Shown: positions 24,481 to 34,101 of the stretch, piece by piece
Layout of the letters: each line of letters starts with the position of its first letter
How positions within the stretch are numbered: the first letter of the stretch is position 1
Source: Oxalobacteraceae bacterium
GTDB taxonomy: Bacteria; Pseudomonadota; Gammaproteobacteria; Burkholderiales; Burkholderiaceae_D
Length of the DNA stretch: 38,729 nt
NCBI GenBank assembly: GCA_947374865.1
Contig: CANCDR010000024.1
Location: 1-38,729, forward strand
Direction: 5' to 3'
Position numbers and translations under genes: made by a program
The notes under the pieces: generated by a model
Seen by the model: the letters and a program-made list of their open reading frames with translations, nothing else
Database searches by the model: none
What the model was told of the DNA's origin: nothing

Positions 24481-26220
24481 ATGATCACTTTATCGCCCTA
24501 TTTGATTCGCTTGAGCAAGATGGTATTGCCCTACAAATTTCGCCTTGCGCTGGCGTTCTTGGGAATGATTTTGACGGCGGCGACCGAGCCGCTTTTTCCT
24601 GCGGTCTTGCAGGAAGTCATCGATAGCGGCTTTGGCAAGAAACCGGACTTTCGCATCTGGATGGTGCCGGTGACGGTGATCGGTATTTTTATCTTGCGCG
24701 GCTTGTCGACTTACCTGACCAATTACATGATGACCTGGGTCTCGTCGCGCCTGCTGGTCGATTTGCGGCGCGCAGCGTTTGCCCGTGTACTGCAGGTGCC
24801 GATGGGCTTTTATGCCAACAATGCGCTGGGTCGGGTGATTAATTCCATGATGTTCGAGGCGCAGCAGATCGTTGAGATGATCACCAAGGTGATTACCTCG
24901 ATCATCCGCGATAGCGTGACCTTTATTGGCTTGCTGGGTTATTTGTTCTACCTGAATTGGCGCCTGACTTTTATCGCATTATTGCTGCTGCCACTCACTG
25001 CCGGCGTGATCCGACTGACCGCCAAACGCCTGCGTCGTCTCACGCGCAACTTTCTGGATGTGAATGCGGAACTCACGCAGGTACTGGAAGAATCAACCCG
25101 CGCACATCAGGTGATTAAGATTTTTGGTGGTCAGGATTACGAACGCCAGCGCTTCGAGGCGCGGGTCGACAAATTGCGCGGCTATACGATGCGCCTGACG
25201 GCCACCTTTGCTGCGACGGTGCCTGTCACGCAGCTCATGGCATCGTGCGCGGTGGCGACGGTGATGGTGATCGCGCTACTGCAAGCCAGCCAGGGACAAA
25301 CCACGGTCGGCGCTTTCGTCTCGTTCATGACCGCCATGCTGATGCTGTTGGCGCCCTTGAAGCATCTGGCCGAAGTCAACGGGCCACTGCAGCGCGGCAT
25401 GGCAGCGGCTGAAGCAGTGTTTGCACTGATCGACACACCGACCGAGCGCAATGATGGGCAGATGCTAAGCGCTCGCGCAAATGGCCGGCTGAGCTTGACG
25501 AATGTGTGCTTTACCTACCCTGAGCAGACCCGGCCGGCTTTATCCGATATTTGCCTCGACATTGCGGCGGGTGAAACGATCGCCTTTGTTGGCATGTCGG
25601 GCGGCGGTAAGTCAACGCTGGTGAGTCTGGTGCCGGGATTTTATGCCCTCGATGCCGGACATATCGCGCTCGACGGCGTTGATATCGCGGCCATTTCGCT
25701 ACCGAGTCTGCGCGCGCAGATTGCTATGGTCAGTCAACAGGTAATTTTGTTCGACGATACGGTGGCCGCCAATATCGCCTATGGCGACACCACGCCCGAT
25801 GCTGCGCGTATTGCTGCGGCGGCGACAGCGGCGCATCTGGATGACGTGATCGCCCATTTGCCAGACGGTTTGCAGTCCATGATCGGCGATAACGGATCAC
25901 GTTTGTCGGGTGGTCAGCGTCAGCGTCTGGCGATTGCGCGGGCGATTTACAAGGACGCACCGATCCTGATTCTCGATGAAGCCACATCAGCACTGGATTC
26001 AGAATCCGAACGCGCGGTGCAGACGGCACTCGATGCGCTGATGCGTGGACGAACCACGCTCGTCATCGCACATCGCCTGTCGACGATTGAACGCGCTAGC
26101 CGGATTGTGGTGCTCGACCATGGCCGCATTGTGGAAGTCGGCAGCCATACCGAACTGTTGGCGCGTAATGACGTTTACGCCAATCTTTATCACCTGCAGT
26201 TCGAGCAGGATGCAGCATGA
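24481..26220 (+). CDS. msbA: Lipid A export ABC transporter MsbA
   Basis: This 579-residue half-transporter flips lipid A-core across the inner membrane as a homodimer. Six membrane helices occupy about 20-310 (for example FRLALAFLGMILTAATEPL and LTFIALLLLPLTAGVIRL). The nucleotide-binding domain has Walker A GMSGGGKST (about 376-384), signature LSGGQRQR (about 477) and Walker B ILILDEATSALDSESE. Length and domain order are normal. Its neighbours, two LPS glycosyltransferases divergently and waaF 7 nt downstream, support MsbA over a drug exporter. Confidence 0.92.
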   Translation: MITLSPYLIRLSKMVLPYKFRLALAFLGMILTAATEPLFPAVLQEVIDSGFGKKPDFRIWMVPVTVIGIFILRGLSTYLTNYMMTWVSSRLLVDLRRAAFARVLQVPMGFYANNALGRVINSMMFEAQQIVEMITKVITSIIRDSVTFIGLLGYLFYLNWRLTFIALLLLPLTAGVIRLTAKRLRRLTRNFLDVNAELTQVLEESTRAHQVIKIFGGQDYERQRFEARVDKLRGYTMRLTATFAATVPVTQLMASCAVATVMVIALLQASQGQTTVGAFVSFMTAMLMLLAPLKHLAEVNGPLQRGMAAAEAVFALIDTPTERNDGQMLSARANGRLSLTNVCFTYPEQTRPALSDICLDIAAGETIAFVGMSGGGKSTLVSLVPGFYALDAGHIALDGVDIAAISLPSLRAQIAMVSQQVILFDDTVAANIAYGDTTPDAARIAAAATAAHLDDVIAHLPDGLQSMIGDNGSRLSGGQRQRLAIARAIYKDAPILILDEATSALDSESERAVQTALDALMRGRTTLVIAHRLSTIERASRIVVLDHGRIVEVGSHTELLARNDVYANLYHLQFEQDAA

Positions 26221-26227
26221 GTTATAC

Positions 26228-27268
26228 ATGATGCCGCCTATACGTATCCTGGTGATTTCACCCAACTGGATTGGCGACGCCGTCATGGCGCAGCCACTGC
26301 TCAATCTACTGCAAGACCAGCAGCCAGAAGCGGTGATCGAGGTATTGGCGAGTCCGTGGGTGGCGCCGGTTTGGCGTGCCATGCCGCAGGTAGCGCTGGT
26401 GATCGAAGCGCCGTTTCGACATGGTGCCTTGCAGCTGCGCGAGCGGCGCGCCTTTGCCCGGTCGCTGCGCGAACGCGCATACACGGCGGCCTATGTGCTG
26501 CCCAATACGCTCAAGTTTGCGCTGATTCCTTGGCTGGCGGGTATTCCACGGCGCGTCGGTTATCGGGGTGAAATGCGCTATGGCTTGATCAATGTGATGC
26601 ATCGCGATGATGCGCCGGTGGCGCGACCGATGGTGCCGTTTTATGCAGCGCTGGCGCAGTCACCAAGCTTACCGGCACGGCCGCGTTCTGCTTTGCCGCG
26701 ACCGACTTTGCAGGTAAGGCCTGCAGAAATTAGCCAAACGCTCGCAGAAACGGACCTGGTGGACGATGGCGCGCTGATCGTCTTTGCCCCGGGGGCAGAA
26801 TTCGGTCCGGCCAAACGCTGGCCGGCGCGTCATTTTGCAGCCTTGGCATTACAGATTCGTGCAGCGCATCCGGCCGCCAGGCTTGTGCTGCTCGGATCGG
26901 CCAAAGATCGTGAAGTCGGTGAGGAGATCGTCGCGCAGGCGGACTTTGTCAACAATCTGGCCGGTGTGACGTCGCTCACGCAGGCGATTGCCCTGATTGC
27001 GCGTGCCGATGCGGTGGTGAGTAATGATTCAGGTTTGCTGCACATTGCGTCGGCACTGAATCGTCCGGTGGTGGCTTTGTATGGCTCGACGGACGCGCAA
27101 CATGCGCCACCGTTTTCTGATCAGGCGGCGGCACTGAGTTTGCCAATGGATTGCGCGCCTTGCCGTCAGCGGATTTGTCCGCTGGGTCATCATCGCTGCA
27201 TGGAAGATTTGCTGCCGGCGATGGTCTGGCAGTCCTTGCAAACGATGTTATGCATTAAATCAGGATGA
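26228..27268 (+). CDS. waaF: ADP-heptose:LPS heptosyltransferase II
   Basis: This 346-residue GT9 enzyme adds the second heptose to the LPS inner core. It starts MMPPIRILVISPNWIGDAVM, which contains the family start with GDAVM. The donor domain has IVFAPGAEFGPAKRWPARHF and DAVVSNDSGLLHIASALNRP, with VALYGSTDAQHAPP after it; CAPCRQRICPLGHHRCM follows near the C-terminus, as in WaaF. The start is chosen 7 nt after the msbA stop, since an upstream in-frame extension would lie inside msbA. Its last 14 bp overlap the convergent rng gene. Confidence 0.92.
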   Translation: MMPPIRILVISPNWIGDAVMAQPLLNLLQDQQPEAVIEVLASPWVAPVWRAMPQVALVIEAPFRHGALQLRERRAFARSLRERAYTAAYVLPNTLKFALIPWLAGIPRRVGYRGEMRYGLINVMHRDDAPVARPMVPFYAALAQSPSLPARPRSALPRPTLQVRPAEISQTLAETDLVDDGALIVFAPGAEFGPAKRWPARHFAALALQIRAAHPAARLVLLGSAKDREVGEEIVAQADFVNNLAGVTSLTQAIALIARADAVVSNDSGLLHIASALNRPVVALYGSTDAQHAPPFSDQAAALSLPMDCAPCRQRICPLGHHRCMEDLLPAMVWQSLQTMLCIKSG

Positions 27269-28709
27269 TGTCGTACTGTTCCTGATGATAGGTCGTCTCT
27301 ACCTGCAGCGAAATCGGCTTGCCGACAAAATCTCCCAGCATGGCCAGATGTTGCGACTCTTCTTCGAGGAACATATCCACCACCAGCTGCGAGGCCAGAA
27401 TGCGAAACTCGCGCGGATTAAATTGTTTGGCTTCGCGTAGCAGTTCACGCAAAATTTCATAGCACACTGTGCGCGCGGTTTTGACTTCGCCTTTGCCGCT
27501 ACAAGCCGGGCAGGGTTCACACAGAATATGCGCCAGCGATTCGCGCGTGCGTTTGCGCGTGAGCTCCACGAGTCCGAGCGCAGAAAATGTCGAAATAGAG
27601 ATCTTGGTCCGGTCGCGTGCCAGCGCTTTGCCGAGTTCATTTAACACCGCCGTCTTGTGATCGGCGTTTTCCATGTCAATAAAGTCGAGGATGATCATGC
27701 CGCCCAGATTGCGTAATCGCAGCTGACGCGCGATGGCTTGCGAGGCTTCCAGATTGGTTTTGAAAATGGTGTCGTCAAAATTGCGGCCGTTGACGTAGCT
27801 GCCGGTATTGACGTCGATCGTGGTCATGGCCTCGGTCTGATCGATAATCAGATAGCCACCCGATTTGAGATCAACGCGGCGCCCCAAAGCGCGCTGAATT
27901 TCTTCTTCCACGCTATATAAATCAAACAGCGGCCGCTCGCCAGTGTAGTGCACCAGCTTGGATAAGACCGAGGGCGTATAAGCGGCACCGAACTGCTCGA
28001 GTTTGAGAAAATTTTCGCGCGAGTCAACCTGCAGGCTGGTAGTGTCATCATTGACGAAATCACGCAGAACACGCTGTGCCAAGCTCAGGTCCTGATACAA
28101 GAGCACCGGCGCCGGCTTGGCTTTGGCCAGCAGGGCAATCGAGGCCCAGGTCTTGTGCAGATATTCGACGTCGGCTTCCAGATCGGCATCGGATGCATCT
28201 TCGGCCATGGTGCGGATAATGAAGCCGCCTTGTTCTTCCGGCTTCATGAGACGCTGAACTTTTTCGCGCAGGGCTTCGCGCTCGGCTTCGTTTTCGATGC
28301 GCTGCGAAATGCCGATGTGTGAATCCTGCGGCAGATAGACCAGCATCCGGCCGGCGATCGAAATTTGCGTCGACAGGCGTGCGCCCTTGGTGCCGATCGG
28401 ATCTTTGACGACTTGCACCATCACCGACTGGCCATCATGCATCAGACGTTCGATCGGCGTCGGCGTAGTGCTCGCGCCGCGCGCTTCCCAGATATCGGCC
28501 ACGTGCAAAAACGCTGCCCGTTCGAGTCCGATATCAATGAAGGCCGACTGCATGCCAGGTAAAACCCGTACTACCTTGCCCAGATAAATATTGCCGGCCA
28601 TGCCGCGCGAACTACTGCGCTCAATGTGGAGTTCTTGCACCGCGCCTTGAAATACCAGGGCGACCCGGGTTTCCTGCGGCGTGATATTGATCAGAATGTT
28701 GGTGCTCAT
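27255..28709 (-). CDS. rng: Ribonuclease G
   Basis: This 484-residue RNase E/G family endoribonuclease matures 16S rRNA 5' ends and turns over mRNAs. It starts MSTNILINITPQETRVALV. The S1 domain spans about 38-125 (GNIYLGKVVRVLPGMQSAFIDIG). The DNase I-like catalytic region has TMTTIDVNTGSYVNGRNF-type residues (EAMTTIDVNTG) and IILDFIDMEN, with Mg-binding Asp residues. The Zn-link is CEPCPACSGKG. It lacks the long C-terminal degradosome scaffold, so it is RNase G and not E. It overlaps maf by 4 nt at its start and waaF by 14 nt at its end. Confidence 0.96.
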   Translation of the reverse strand: MSTNILINITPQETRVALVFQGAVQELHIERSSSRGMAGNIYLGKVVRVLPGMQSAFIDIGLERAAFLHVADIWEARGASTTPTPIERLMHDGQSVMVQVVKDPIGTKGARLSTQISIAGRMLVYLPQDSHIGISQRIENEAEREALREKVQRLMKPEEQGGFIIRTMAEDASDADLEADVEYLHKTWASIALLAKAKPAPVLLYQDLSLAQRVLRDFVNDDTTSLQVDSRENFLKLEQFGAAYTPSVLSKLVHYTGERPLFDLYSVEEEIQRALGRRVDLKSGGYLIIDQTEAMTTIDVNTGSYVNGRNFDDTIFKTNLEASQAIARQLRLRNLGGMIILDFIDMENADHKTAVLNELGKALARDRTKISISTFSALGLVELTRKRTRESLAHILCEPCPACSGKGEVKTARTVCYEILRELLREAKQFNPREFRILASQLVVDMFLEEESQHLAMLGDFVGKPISLQVETTYHQEQYDIILI

Positions 28710-29326
28710 AAAATGCGGATGCCTGCCTGTTGTAATAACTGTGCCGTTTCAAACAGCGGTAAGCCCATGATGCCCGAATAACTGCCGACGATTTCGCGTA
28801 TAAAAAGGGCCGCTGTGCCCTGAATACCATAGCCGCCTGCTTTATCGTAAGGCTCGTTGCCGGCGCAGTAGGCGTGGATGGATTCTTTCGTCAAGGTTTC
28901 AAACGTGACGCTCGAGGTCTGGGTCGTTTGCCAGACCTGATCATGCAGGGCGACGGCGACGCTGGTCATGACTTGATGAGTGCGTCCCGATAACAGGCTG
29001 AGCATGGCGCGCGCGTGATCCTGATCATCCGGTTTGCCTAAAATTTGTGCATCGACGACGACGCAGGTATCGGCCGCCAAAATCGGCCTTGAAGGCAGCT
29101 TGCGCATGATCATGATGCGTTGGGCGCAGGCTAGTTTATCGAGCGTGACACGGTTGACATACACATCCGCTACTTCGCCCGGGAAGACTGACTCATCCAC
29201 CTCAGGTCCACGTGGCAGACTATCGCGCAAGAGGAGCAATTCAAAGTCCACCCCAATCTGGCGTAAAAGATCGCGTCGGCGCTGACTTTTGGAACCGAGA
29301 TAGATTTTTTGATCGTGGCGTTTCAT
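28706..29326 (-). CDS. maf: Maf family nucleoside triphosphate pyrophosphatase (YhdE-type)
   Basis: This 206-residue protein is of the Maf/HAM1-like fold. The nucleotide-binding start YLGSKSQRRRDLLRQIGVDF corresponds to the SxSxRR motif. The catalytic region has ILAADTCVVVDAQILGKPDD, and later come SGRTHQVMTSVA and YDKAGGYGIQG. It hydrolyses non-canonical nucleotides to monophosphates. The rng-maf adjacency is that of E. coli yhdE, which suggests the dTTP/UTP form over the m7GTP form. It has a 4-nt overlap with rng and lies 21 nt after rlmH. Confidence 0.92.
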   Translation of the reverse strand: MKRHDQKIYLGSKSQRRRDLLRQIGVDFELLLLRDSLPRGPEVDESVFPGEVADVYVNRVTLDKLACAQRIMIMRKLPSRPILAADTCVVVDAQILGKPDDQDHARAMLSLLSGRTHQVMTSVAVALHDQVWQTTQTSSVTFETLTKESIHAYCAGNEPYDKAGGYGIQGTAALFIREIVGSYSGIMGLPLFETAQLLQQAGIRIL

Positions 29327-29347
29327 CGCGACTCTCGCAAACGGTGT

Positions 29348-29818
29348 TTATATCCGGTGGTATGGATGGTTTTGGGTAATTGTCCAGGCGCGATAAATCT
29401 GTTCGGCCAGTATCACCCGCACCATACCATGCGGCAGCGTCAAACTGGAGATCCGCAGCATTAAATCCGCTTTGGCTTTGAGGCCGGCATCGAGCCCATC
29501 TGCACCGCCAATGACGAAGATCACATCCCGGCCATCCTGCTGCCATTGGGTGAACTGCTGCGATAGCTGTACCGTTGTCAGGTCTTTGCCGTGCTCATCG
29601 AGCACAATGAGCCGTGCGCCCTTGGGGATGATGGCTTCAATCCGGCTGCGTTCTTGTGCCATGACGACGTCGGCAGTGCGGCTGCTGGAGCGATCGACCG
29701 GTTTGATTTCGCGCAGGGTGATACGACAGTCAGGCGGCATGCGTTTGGCATATTCGCCAAACGCGTCGCTGATCCATGCCGGCATTTTGTGCCCGACCGC
29801 GGCAATAATGAGCTGCAT
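29348..29818 (-). CDS. rlmH: 23S rRNA (pseudouridine1915-N3)-methyltransferase RlmH
   Basis: This 156-residue SPOUT methyltransferase is almost exactly the family length. It shows [20 protein letters not shown] at the start, [20 protein letters not shown] in the middle, [13 protein letters not shown] as the SAM-binding knot, and the typical C-terminal end [19 protein letters not shown]. It methylates pseudouridine 1915 in helix 69 of 70S ribosomes. It follows rsfS by 18 nt, a linkage widely conserved in bacteria. Confidence 0.97.
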   Translation of the reverse strand: MQLIIAAVGHKMPAWISDAFGEYAKRMPPDCRITLREIKPVDRSSSRTADVVMAQERSRIEAIIPKGARLIVLDEHGKDLTTVQLSQQFTQWQQDGRDVIFVIGGADGLDAGLKAKADLMLRISSLTLPHGMVRVILAEQIYRAWTITQNHPYHRI

Positions 29819-29836
29819 GGACGCGCTTTGACAGGC

Positions 29837-30436
29837 TTACTTCGCGCTGCGTGAAGCGGCGGATTTCGCTGAGGCAGAGGCTTTTTTGGCCGTCGCGGCA
29901 GACTTGGTCGCGGCGACCTTGACGGTTTTGCCGACTGGCGTTTTGGCAGCGGTCTTTTTAGCCGCGGTTTTTCTGGCGACAGGTTTTTTAACGGGTGCAT
30001 CGACACTGGTCTGGCTGGCGGCCAAATGACGCGATACCTTTTTCGGCTCCGCTTCCGCTTCGGCTTTGCTGGCGCTGGACGTAGCGATGCGCTTTGCGGC
30101 GCCTAACTTGACTTCTTTTTCGCCCCAGATTTCTTCCAGACGGTAGTAGGCGCGAATCGCCGGCTGCATGATGTGAACCACCATGTCACCCAGGTCGACC
30201 AGTACCCATTCGCCGGTGCCTTCGCCTTCGATGCCGACAATGTGACCGCCGTTTTCCTTGACCTTGTCACGCACGGATGCGGCGAGCGACTTGGTTTGAC
30301 GGTTCGAGGTGCCGGAGGCGATCGCGATGCGGTCAAATAAGCTGGTCAGGTGGGTTGTGTCGAAGACCTTGATATCTTGTGCTTTGACGTCTTCCAGAGC
30401 GTCGACGACGAGTGCTTGTAATTTTTTAATGTCCAT
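29837..30436 (-). CDS. rsfS: Ribosome silencing factor RsfS with Lys/Ala-rich C-terminal tail
   Basis: Residues 1-112 are a standard RsfS (DUF143/Iojap) domain: ALVVDALEDVKAQDIKVFD, FDRIAIASGTSNRQTKSLA, GEGTGEWVLVDLGDMVVHIM and YYRLEEIWGEKE. The factor binds L14 and blocks subunit joining in starvation. After it comes a tail of about 85 residues made almost only of Ala, Lys, Ser, Thr and Val (KTAAKKTAAKTPVGKT; SAKSAASRSAK), like histone H1 or PhaF tails. The total of 199 residues is well above the usual 105-130. The ATG overlaps the nadD stop by 1 nt (TAATG). Confidence 0.95.
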   Translation of the reverse strand: MDIKKLQALVVDALEDVKAQDIKVFDTTHLTSLFDRIAIASGTSNRQTKSLAASVRDKVKENGGHIVGIEGEGTGEWVLVDLGDMVVHIMQPAIRAYYRLEEIWGEKEVKLGAAKRIATSSASKAEAEAEPKKVSRHLAASQTSVDAPVKKPVARKTAAKKTAAKTPVGKTVKVAATKSAATAKKASASAKSAASRSAK

Positions 30437-31089
30437 TAGTCTTGATATAAATGATGTTGTTGAATGTAATCCAGTACTGCGGGTGGCAGCAGCGTTTCAG
30501 GCTGACCACCGGTTTGCAGTGCGGCGCGTATCTCGGTCGCGGAAATATCGACTGCCAGGCCGTTTCCGATCAAGCTGTGGCCAAACGGGGTACGACGAAT
30601 TTGCTCGACACTGCCGGCGCGCTGCATAAACTGCGCCGCCACCTGCGCGTCCATGTGGGCTGCATCGAGCGCAAAACCAGGGCGCGACGCGGCACACACA
30701 TGCGCCATGTCAAACAGCTGCTGCCAGTCACGCCAGGTATGCAATTTCTGCAATTGGTCGGCACCTATGAGTAAAGCGATCGAGGTCTGGGGACCCAACT
30801 CGGCGCGCAAGGCGCGTAAGGTATCGATCGAATAACTCGCAGTGTGGCGCTGTATCTCTTGCTGGTCAATCTTTAAGCGCCCATTGTGCGCGCCAAAGGC
30901 ACATTCGAGCATGGCCACCCGATCAGCTGGACTGGCTTGCAGCGGATCTTTTTGCCATGGATTCCCGGCCGGGATGATGCGTAGTTCGTCCGGCTCGAGC
31001 AAATCAAGAAAATACCCCGCCAGTGCCACATGGCCCCGGTGTACCGGGTCAAAACTGCCGCCCAGTACAGCCACGCAACGCGCGGTCAA
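30436..31089 (-). CDS. nadD: Nicotinate-nucleotide adenylyltransferase (TTG start)
   Basis: This 217-residue NAD biosynthesis enzyme converts nicotinate mononucleotide and ATP to deamido-NAD. The nucleotidyltransferase start is CVAVLGGSFDPVHRGHVALA, with (T/H)xGH in RGH. Later come RIIPAGNPWQKDPL, LLIGADQLQKLHTW and the ISTTxIR-like ISATEIRAAL. The start codon is TTG: the codon directly after the hemF TAA, with AAGGAG (31099-31104, complement) 9 nt upstream inside hemF; no ATG in frame fits. Translational coupling with hemF is likely. Confidence 0.93.
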   Translation of the reverse strand: MTARCVAVLGGSFDPVHRGHVALAGYFLDLLEPDELRIIPAGNPWQKDPLQASPADRVAMLECAFGAHNGRLKIDQQEIQRHTASYSIDTLRALRAELGPQTSIALLIGADQLQKLHTWRDWQQLFDMAHVCAASRPGFALDAAHMDAQVAAQFMQRAGSVEQIRRTPFGHSLIGNGLAVDISATEIRAALQTGGQPETLLPPAVLDYIQQHHLYQD

Positions 31090-31104
31090 TTAAAGCCACT
31101 CCTT
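31087..31104 (-). promoter_or_regulatory. Ribosome binding site and TTG start of nadD inside hemF end
   Basis: On the minus strand AAGGAG lies in the last codons of hemF, followed by 9 nt ending in the hemF TAA and then TTG. This site decides the nadD start. Confidence 0.75.
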
Positions 31105-32013
31105 GTGCACCAAAAAGTCGGTATAGAGGGCAGCTTCGGACGAACCCGGTTCCGGGTTCCAGTTATAGCGCCATTTGACGACCGGTGGCAGCGACATCAG
31201 GATCGATTCGGTCCGTCCACCCGATTGCAGGCCAAACAGGGTACCACGATCGAAGACCAGATTGAATTCGACGTAGCGTCCGCGACGGTAAGCCTGAAAA
31301 TCGCGTTCGCGTTCGCCAAACGGCTGATCTTGACGCTGCTGCACAATCGGCGCATAGGCGCCAATAAAACTATCGCCGACACTTTGCAGCATGGCGAAAC
31401 TGTCTACAAAGCCGGGCGCATGAAAATCATCAAAGAAAATACCGCCGACGCCGCGCGGTTCTTTGCGGTGTTTTAAATAAAAATAGTCATCGCACCAGGT
31501 CTTGAAGCGTGCATGCAAGTCAGTGCCAAAGGGCGCCAAGGCCATGTGGCAGGACTGATGAAAATGCCGCACATCGTCCGCATTGCCATAGTAGGGCGTT
31601 AAATCCATGCCGCCGCCAAACCACCAGATGTCTTCCTTACCTTCTGCCGTAGCGCTGAAAAAACGCACATTCATATGCACCGTGGGCACATATGGATTAC
31701 GCGGATGCAGCACCAGCGAGACGCCCATGGCTTGCCAGCGTCGGCCGGCGATTTCGGGTCGGTTAGCGGCTGCGCTGGGAGGGAGATTCTCACCCATGAC
31801 ATGCGAAAAGCCGACCCCGCCGCGTTCGAACACATTGCCTTCTTCGATGATGCGCGAAATCCCGCCGCCGCCTTCCGGGCGCTGCCAGGCATCACGTCCA
31901 AAAGGCTGACCATCGAGCGCTTCGAGCGCACTGACGATACGGTCCTGTAGGTCGAGCAGGTAAGCTTTTACGGCGCCGGTATCAGGCGCAGTGGGGGAGG
32001 GCGATGGCATCAC
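31090..32013 (-). CDS. hemF: Oxygen-dependent coproporphyrinogen III oxidase
   Basis: This 307-residue haem biosynthesis enzyme oxidatively decarboxylates coproporphyrinogen III to protoporphyrinogen IX using O2. Family blocks are clear: [91 protein letters not shown] and [11 protein letters not shown]. The length is normal. It is part of the minus-strand run, 75 bp after purD, and its last codons supply the ribosome binding site of nadD. Confidence 0.97.
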   Translation of the reverse strand: MMPSPSPTAPDTGAVKAYLLDLQDRIVSALEALDGQPFGRDAWQRPEGGGGISRIIEEGNVFERGGVGFSHVMGENLPPSAAANRPEIAGRRWQAMGVSLVLHPRNPYVPTVHMNVRFFSATAEGKEDIWWFGGGMDLTPYYGNADDVRHFHQSCHMALAPFGTDLHARFKTWCDDYFYLKHRKEPRGVGGIFFDDFHAPGFVDSFAMLQSVGDSFIGAYAPIVQQRQDQPFGERERDFQAYRRGRYVEFNLVFDRGTLFGLQSGGRTESILMSLPPVVKWRYNWNPEPGSSEAALYTDFLVHKEWL

Positions 32014-32088
32014 GATGGCATGGACAAAGGGTATACAAGTGCGGATTGTACCTCAATGCCACCAAGCGACGGTGTGCGTTCGGTCAGA

Positions 32089-33363
32089 TCAGCCGTGGCG
32101 CTTTAAGGCGCGCCAGCCAATATCACGGCGGAACTGCATGCCGTCGAAGCGGATTTTGTCGAGCGCCAGGTAGGCTTCTTTTTGCGCGACCCGCACGCTA
32201 TCGCCCAGCCCCACGACACATAAAATACGTCCGCCTGAGCTCACCAGTGTCTTGCCTTGGTGGCTAGTGCCAGCATGAAAAACGATCTGGCTGTCGGTTT
32301 CGAGCGGCAAGCCGCTAATGGCGTCACCCTGACGCGGACTGTCCGGATAACCTTGCGCGGCCATCACGACGCCCAGCGCTGTACGCCGATCCCATTCGAG
32401 TTCGACTTCGTTGAGCGTGCCGGCGATGGCGTGTTCGAGAACCCCGACCAGGTCGGTTTTTAGGCGCGCCATGATGGGCTGGGTTTCCGGATCGCCCATG
32501 CGGCAGTTGAATTCCAGCGTTTTGGGATTGCCCTTGGCATCGATCATCAGCCCGGCATACAGAAAACCGGTGTAGGGAATGCCGTCCTTGGCCATGCCCT
32601 GCACGGCTGGCGTAATAATTTCACGCATCACGCGCGCATGCAGCGCTGGCGTAACGATGGGGGCTGGCGAATAGGCGCCCATGCCGCCGGTGTTCGGTCC
32701 GCAGTCGTCGTCGAGCAGTCGCTTATGATCCTGGCTGGTGGCCAGTGGCAGAATATGGGTACCATCGACCATGACGATGAAGCTGGCTTCTTCGCCTTCG
32801 AGAAATTCTTCAATGACGACCCGTGCACCGGCGTCACCCAGACGATTATCCGACAGCATCATGTCGACCGCCGCATGCGCCTCGGCGAGCGACAGGGCGA
32901 CTACGACGCCTTTGCCCGCGGCCAGGCCATCTGCCTTGATGACGATCGGCGCGCCTTGTTGGTCAATGTAGGCATGCGCGGCATCGGCCGTGGAGAAGGT
33001 TTCGTATTCAGCGGTAGGAATGCCGTGACGCTGCATGAAGGACTTGGCGAAATCTTTTGAGCTCTCGAGCTGCGCGGCTTCTTTGGTCGGGCCGAAGATT
33101 TTCAGCCCTTTGTCGCGGAACAGATTCACGATACCGGCAGCGAGCGGGGTTTCAGGTCCAACCACGGTGAGGGCGATATCTTCACTGAGCGCAAACGCCA
33201 GCAGTGCTGCCGGATCACTGAGCGGGACGTTTTCCAGACGACCGTCGAGGGCAGTGCCGCCGTTGCCCGGCGCGACATACACTACCTGCAGGCGCTCAGA
33301 CTGCGCCAGTTTCCAGGCCAGAGCATGTTCGCGTCCGCCTGCACCTACTACGAGAATCTTCAT
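32089..33363 (-). CDS. purD: Phosphoribosylamine-glycine ligase
   Basis: This 424-residue purine synthesis enzyme (GAR synthetase) is of the ATP-grasp fold. The N-terminus is MKILVVGAGGREHALAWKL. ATP-grasp elements are seen in GAPIVIKADGLAAGKGVVVA and GARVVIEEFLEGEEASF. The motif RLLDDDCGPNTGGMGAYSPA and the metal-binding region LEFNCRMGDPETQPIM follow. The length matches single-domain PurD. It lies 12 nt downstream of the yebC-type gene. Confidence 0.97.
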   Translation of the reverse strand: MKILVVGAGGREHALAWKLAQSERLQVVYVAPGNGGTALDGRLENVPLSDPAALLAFALSEDIALTVVGPETPLAAGIVNLFRDKGLKIFGPTKEAAQLESSKDFAKSFMQRHGIPTAEYETFSTADAAHAYIDQQGAPIVIKADGLAAGKGVVVALSLAEAHAAVDMMLSDNRLGDAGARVVIEEFLEGEEASFIVMVDGTHILPLATSQDHKRLLDDDCGPNTGGMGAYSPAPIVTPALHARVMREIITPAVQGMAKDGIPYTGFLYAGLMIDAKGNPKTLEFNCRMGDPETQPIMARLKTDLVGVLEHAIAGTLNEVELEWDRRTALGVVMAAQGYPDSPRQGDAISGLPLETDSQIVFHAGTSHQGKTLVSSGGRILCVVGLGDSVRVAQKEAYLALDKIRFDGMQFRRDIGWRALKRHG

Positions 33364-33375
33364 GGCTGTATCCGC

Positions 33376-34101
33376 TTACTCTTCAATGATGGCGTTGGTA
33401 AAGACTTCCTGCACATCGTCCAGGTTTTCCAGGGCGTCCAGCAGTTTTTGCATTTTGATGCCTTCTTCGCCGGCAAACACGGTTTCAGTGGCAGGCTTCA
33501 TGATGATGTCGGCCACGTCGGCCTTGAAGCCGGCCTTTTCCAGTGCTTCTTTAATATTGGCAAAATCGTGCGGCGGGCAGGTCACTTCGAAGCCGCCTTC
33601 TTCATCGGCGACGACATCATCGGCGCCCGCTTCGAGCGCGGCTTCCATGAGCGCGTCTTCATTGGTGCCGGGAGAAAACAGCAATTGGCCGCAATGCGTG
33701 AACAAGAAGCCGACCGAGCCTTCGGTGCCCATATTGCCGCCGTACTTGGTAAAGGCATGGCGAACCTCGGCCACGGTGCGTACTTTATTGTCGGTCATGC
33801 AATCAACTAGAATGGCCGCACCGCCAATGCCATAGCCTTCGTAGCGGATTTCTTCGTAATTTGCGCCGTCGAGACCGCCGGTACCGCGCTGAATGGCGCG
33901 CGTGACGTTATCTTTCGGCATGTTGGCATCGGCCGCCTTGTCGACGGCCAGCCGCAGACGCGGATTGGTTTGAATATCCCCGCCGCCCATGCGCGCGGCG
34001 ACGGTAATTTCTTTGATCAGCCGAGTCCATACCTTGCCGCGTTTAGCGTCCGTAGCCGCTTTTTTGTGCTTGATGTTGGCCCATTTACTGTGTCCTGCCA
34101 T
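33376..34101 (-). CDS. YebC/PmpR-family translation or transcription factor
   Basis: This 241-residue protein of the TACO1/YebC family starts [20 protein letters not shown]. Other family blocks are [57 protein letters not shown] and [11 protein letters not shown]. The start at 34101 is set by the universally conserved MAGHSKW; a longer frame upstream is not coding. Members bind DNA or assist translation of proline stretches; which applies here cannot be told. First gene of the minus-strand run that extends to rng. Confidence 0.95.
   Translation of the reverse strand: MAGHSKWANIKHKKAATDAKRGKVWTRLIKEITVAARMGGGDIQTNPRLRLAVDKAADANMPKDNVTRAIQRGTGGLDGANYEEIRYEGYGIGGAAILVDCMTDNKVRTVAEVRHAFTKYGGNMGTEGSVGFLFTHCGQLLFSPGTNEDALMEAALEAGADDVVADEEGGFEVTCPPHDFANIKEALEKAGFKADVADIIMKPATETVFAGEEGIKMQKLLDALENLDDVQEVFTNAIIEE

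Noticed and set aside
26045..26227. Longer reading frame of waaF beginning inside msbA
   Set aside because: It overlaps msbA in another frame; the family N-terminus begins at 26228.
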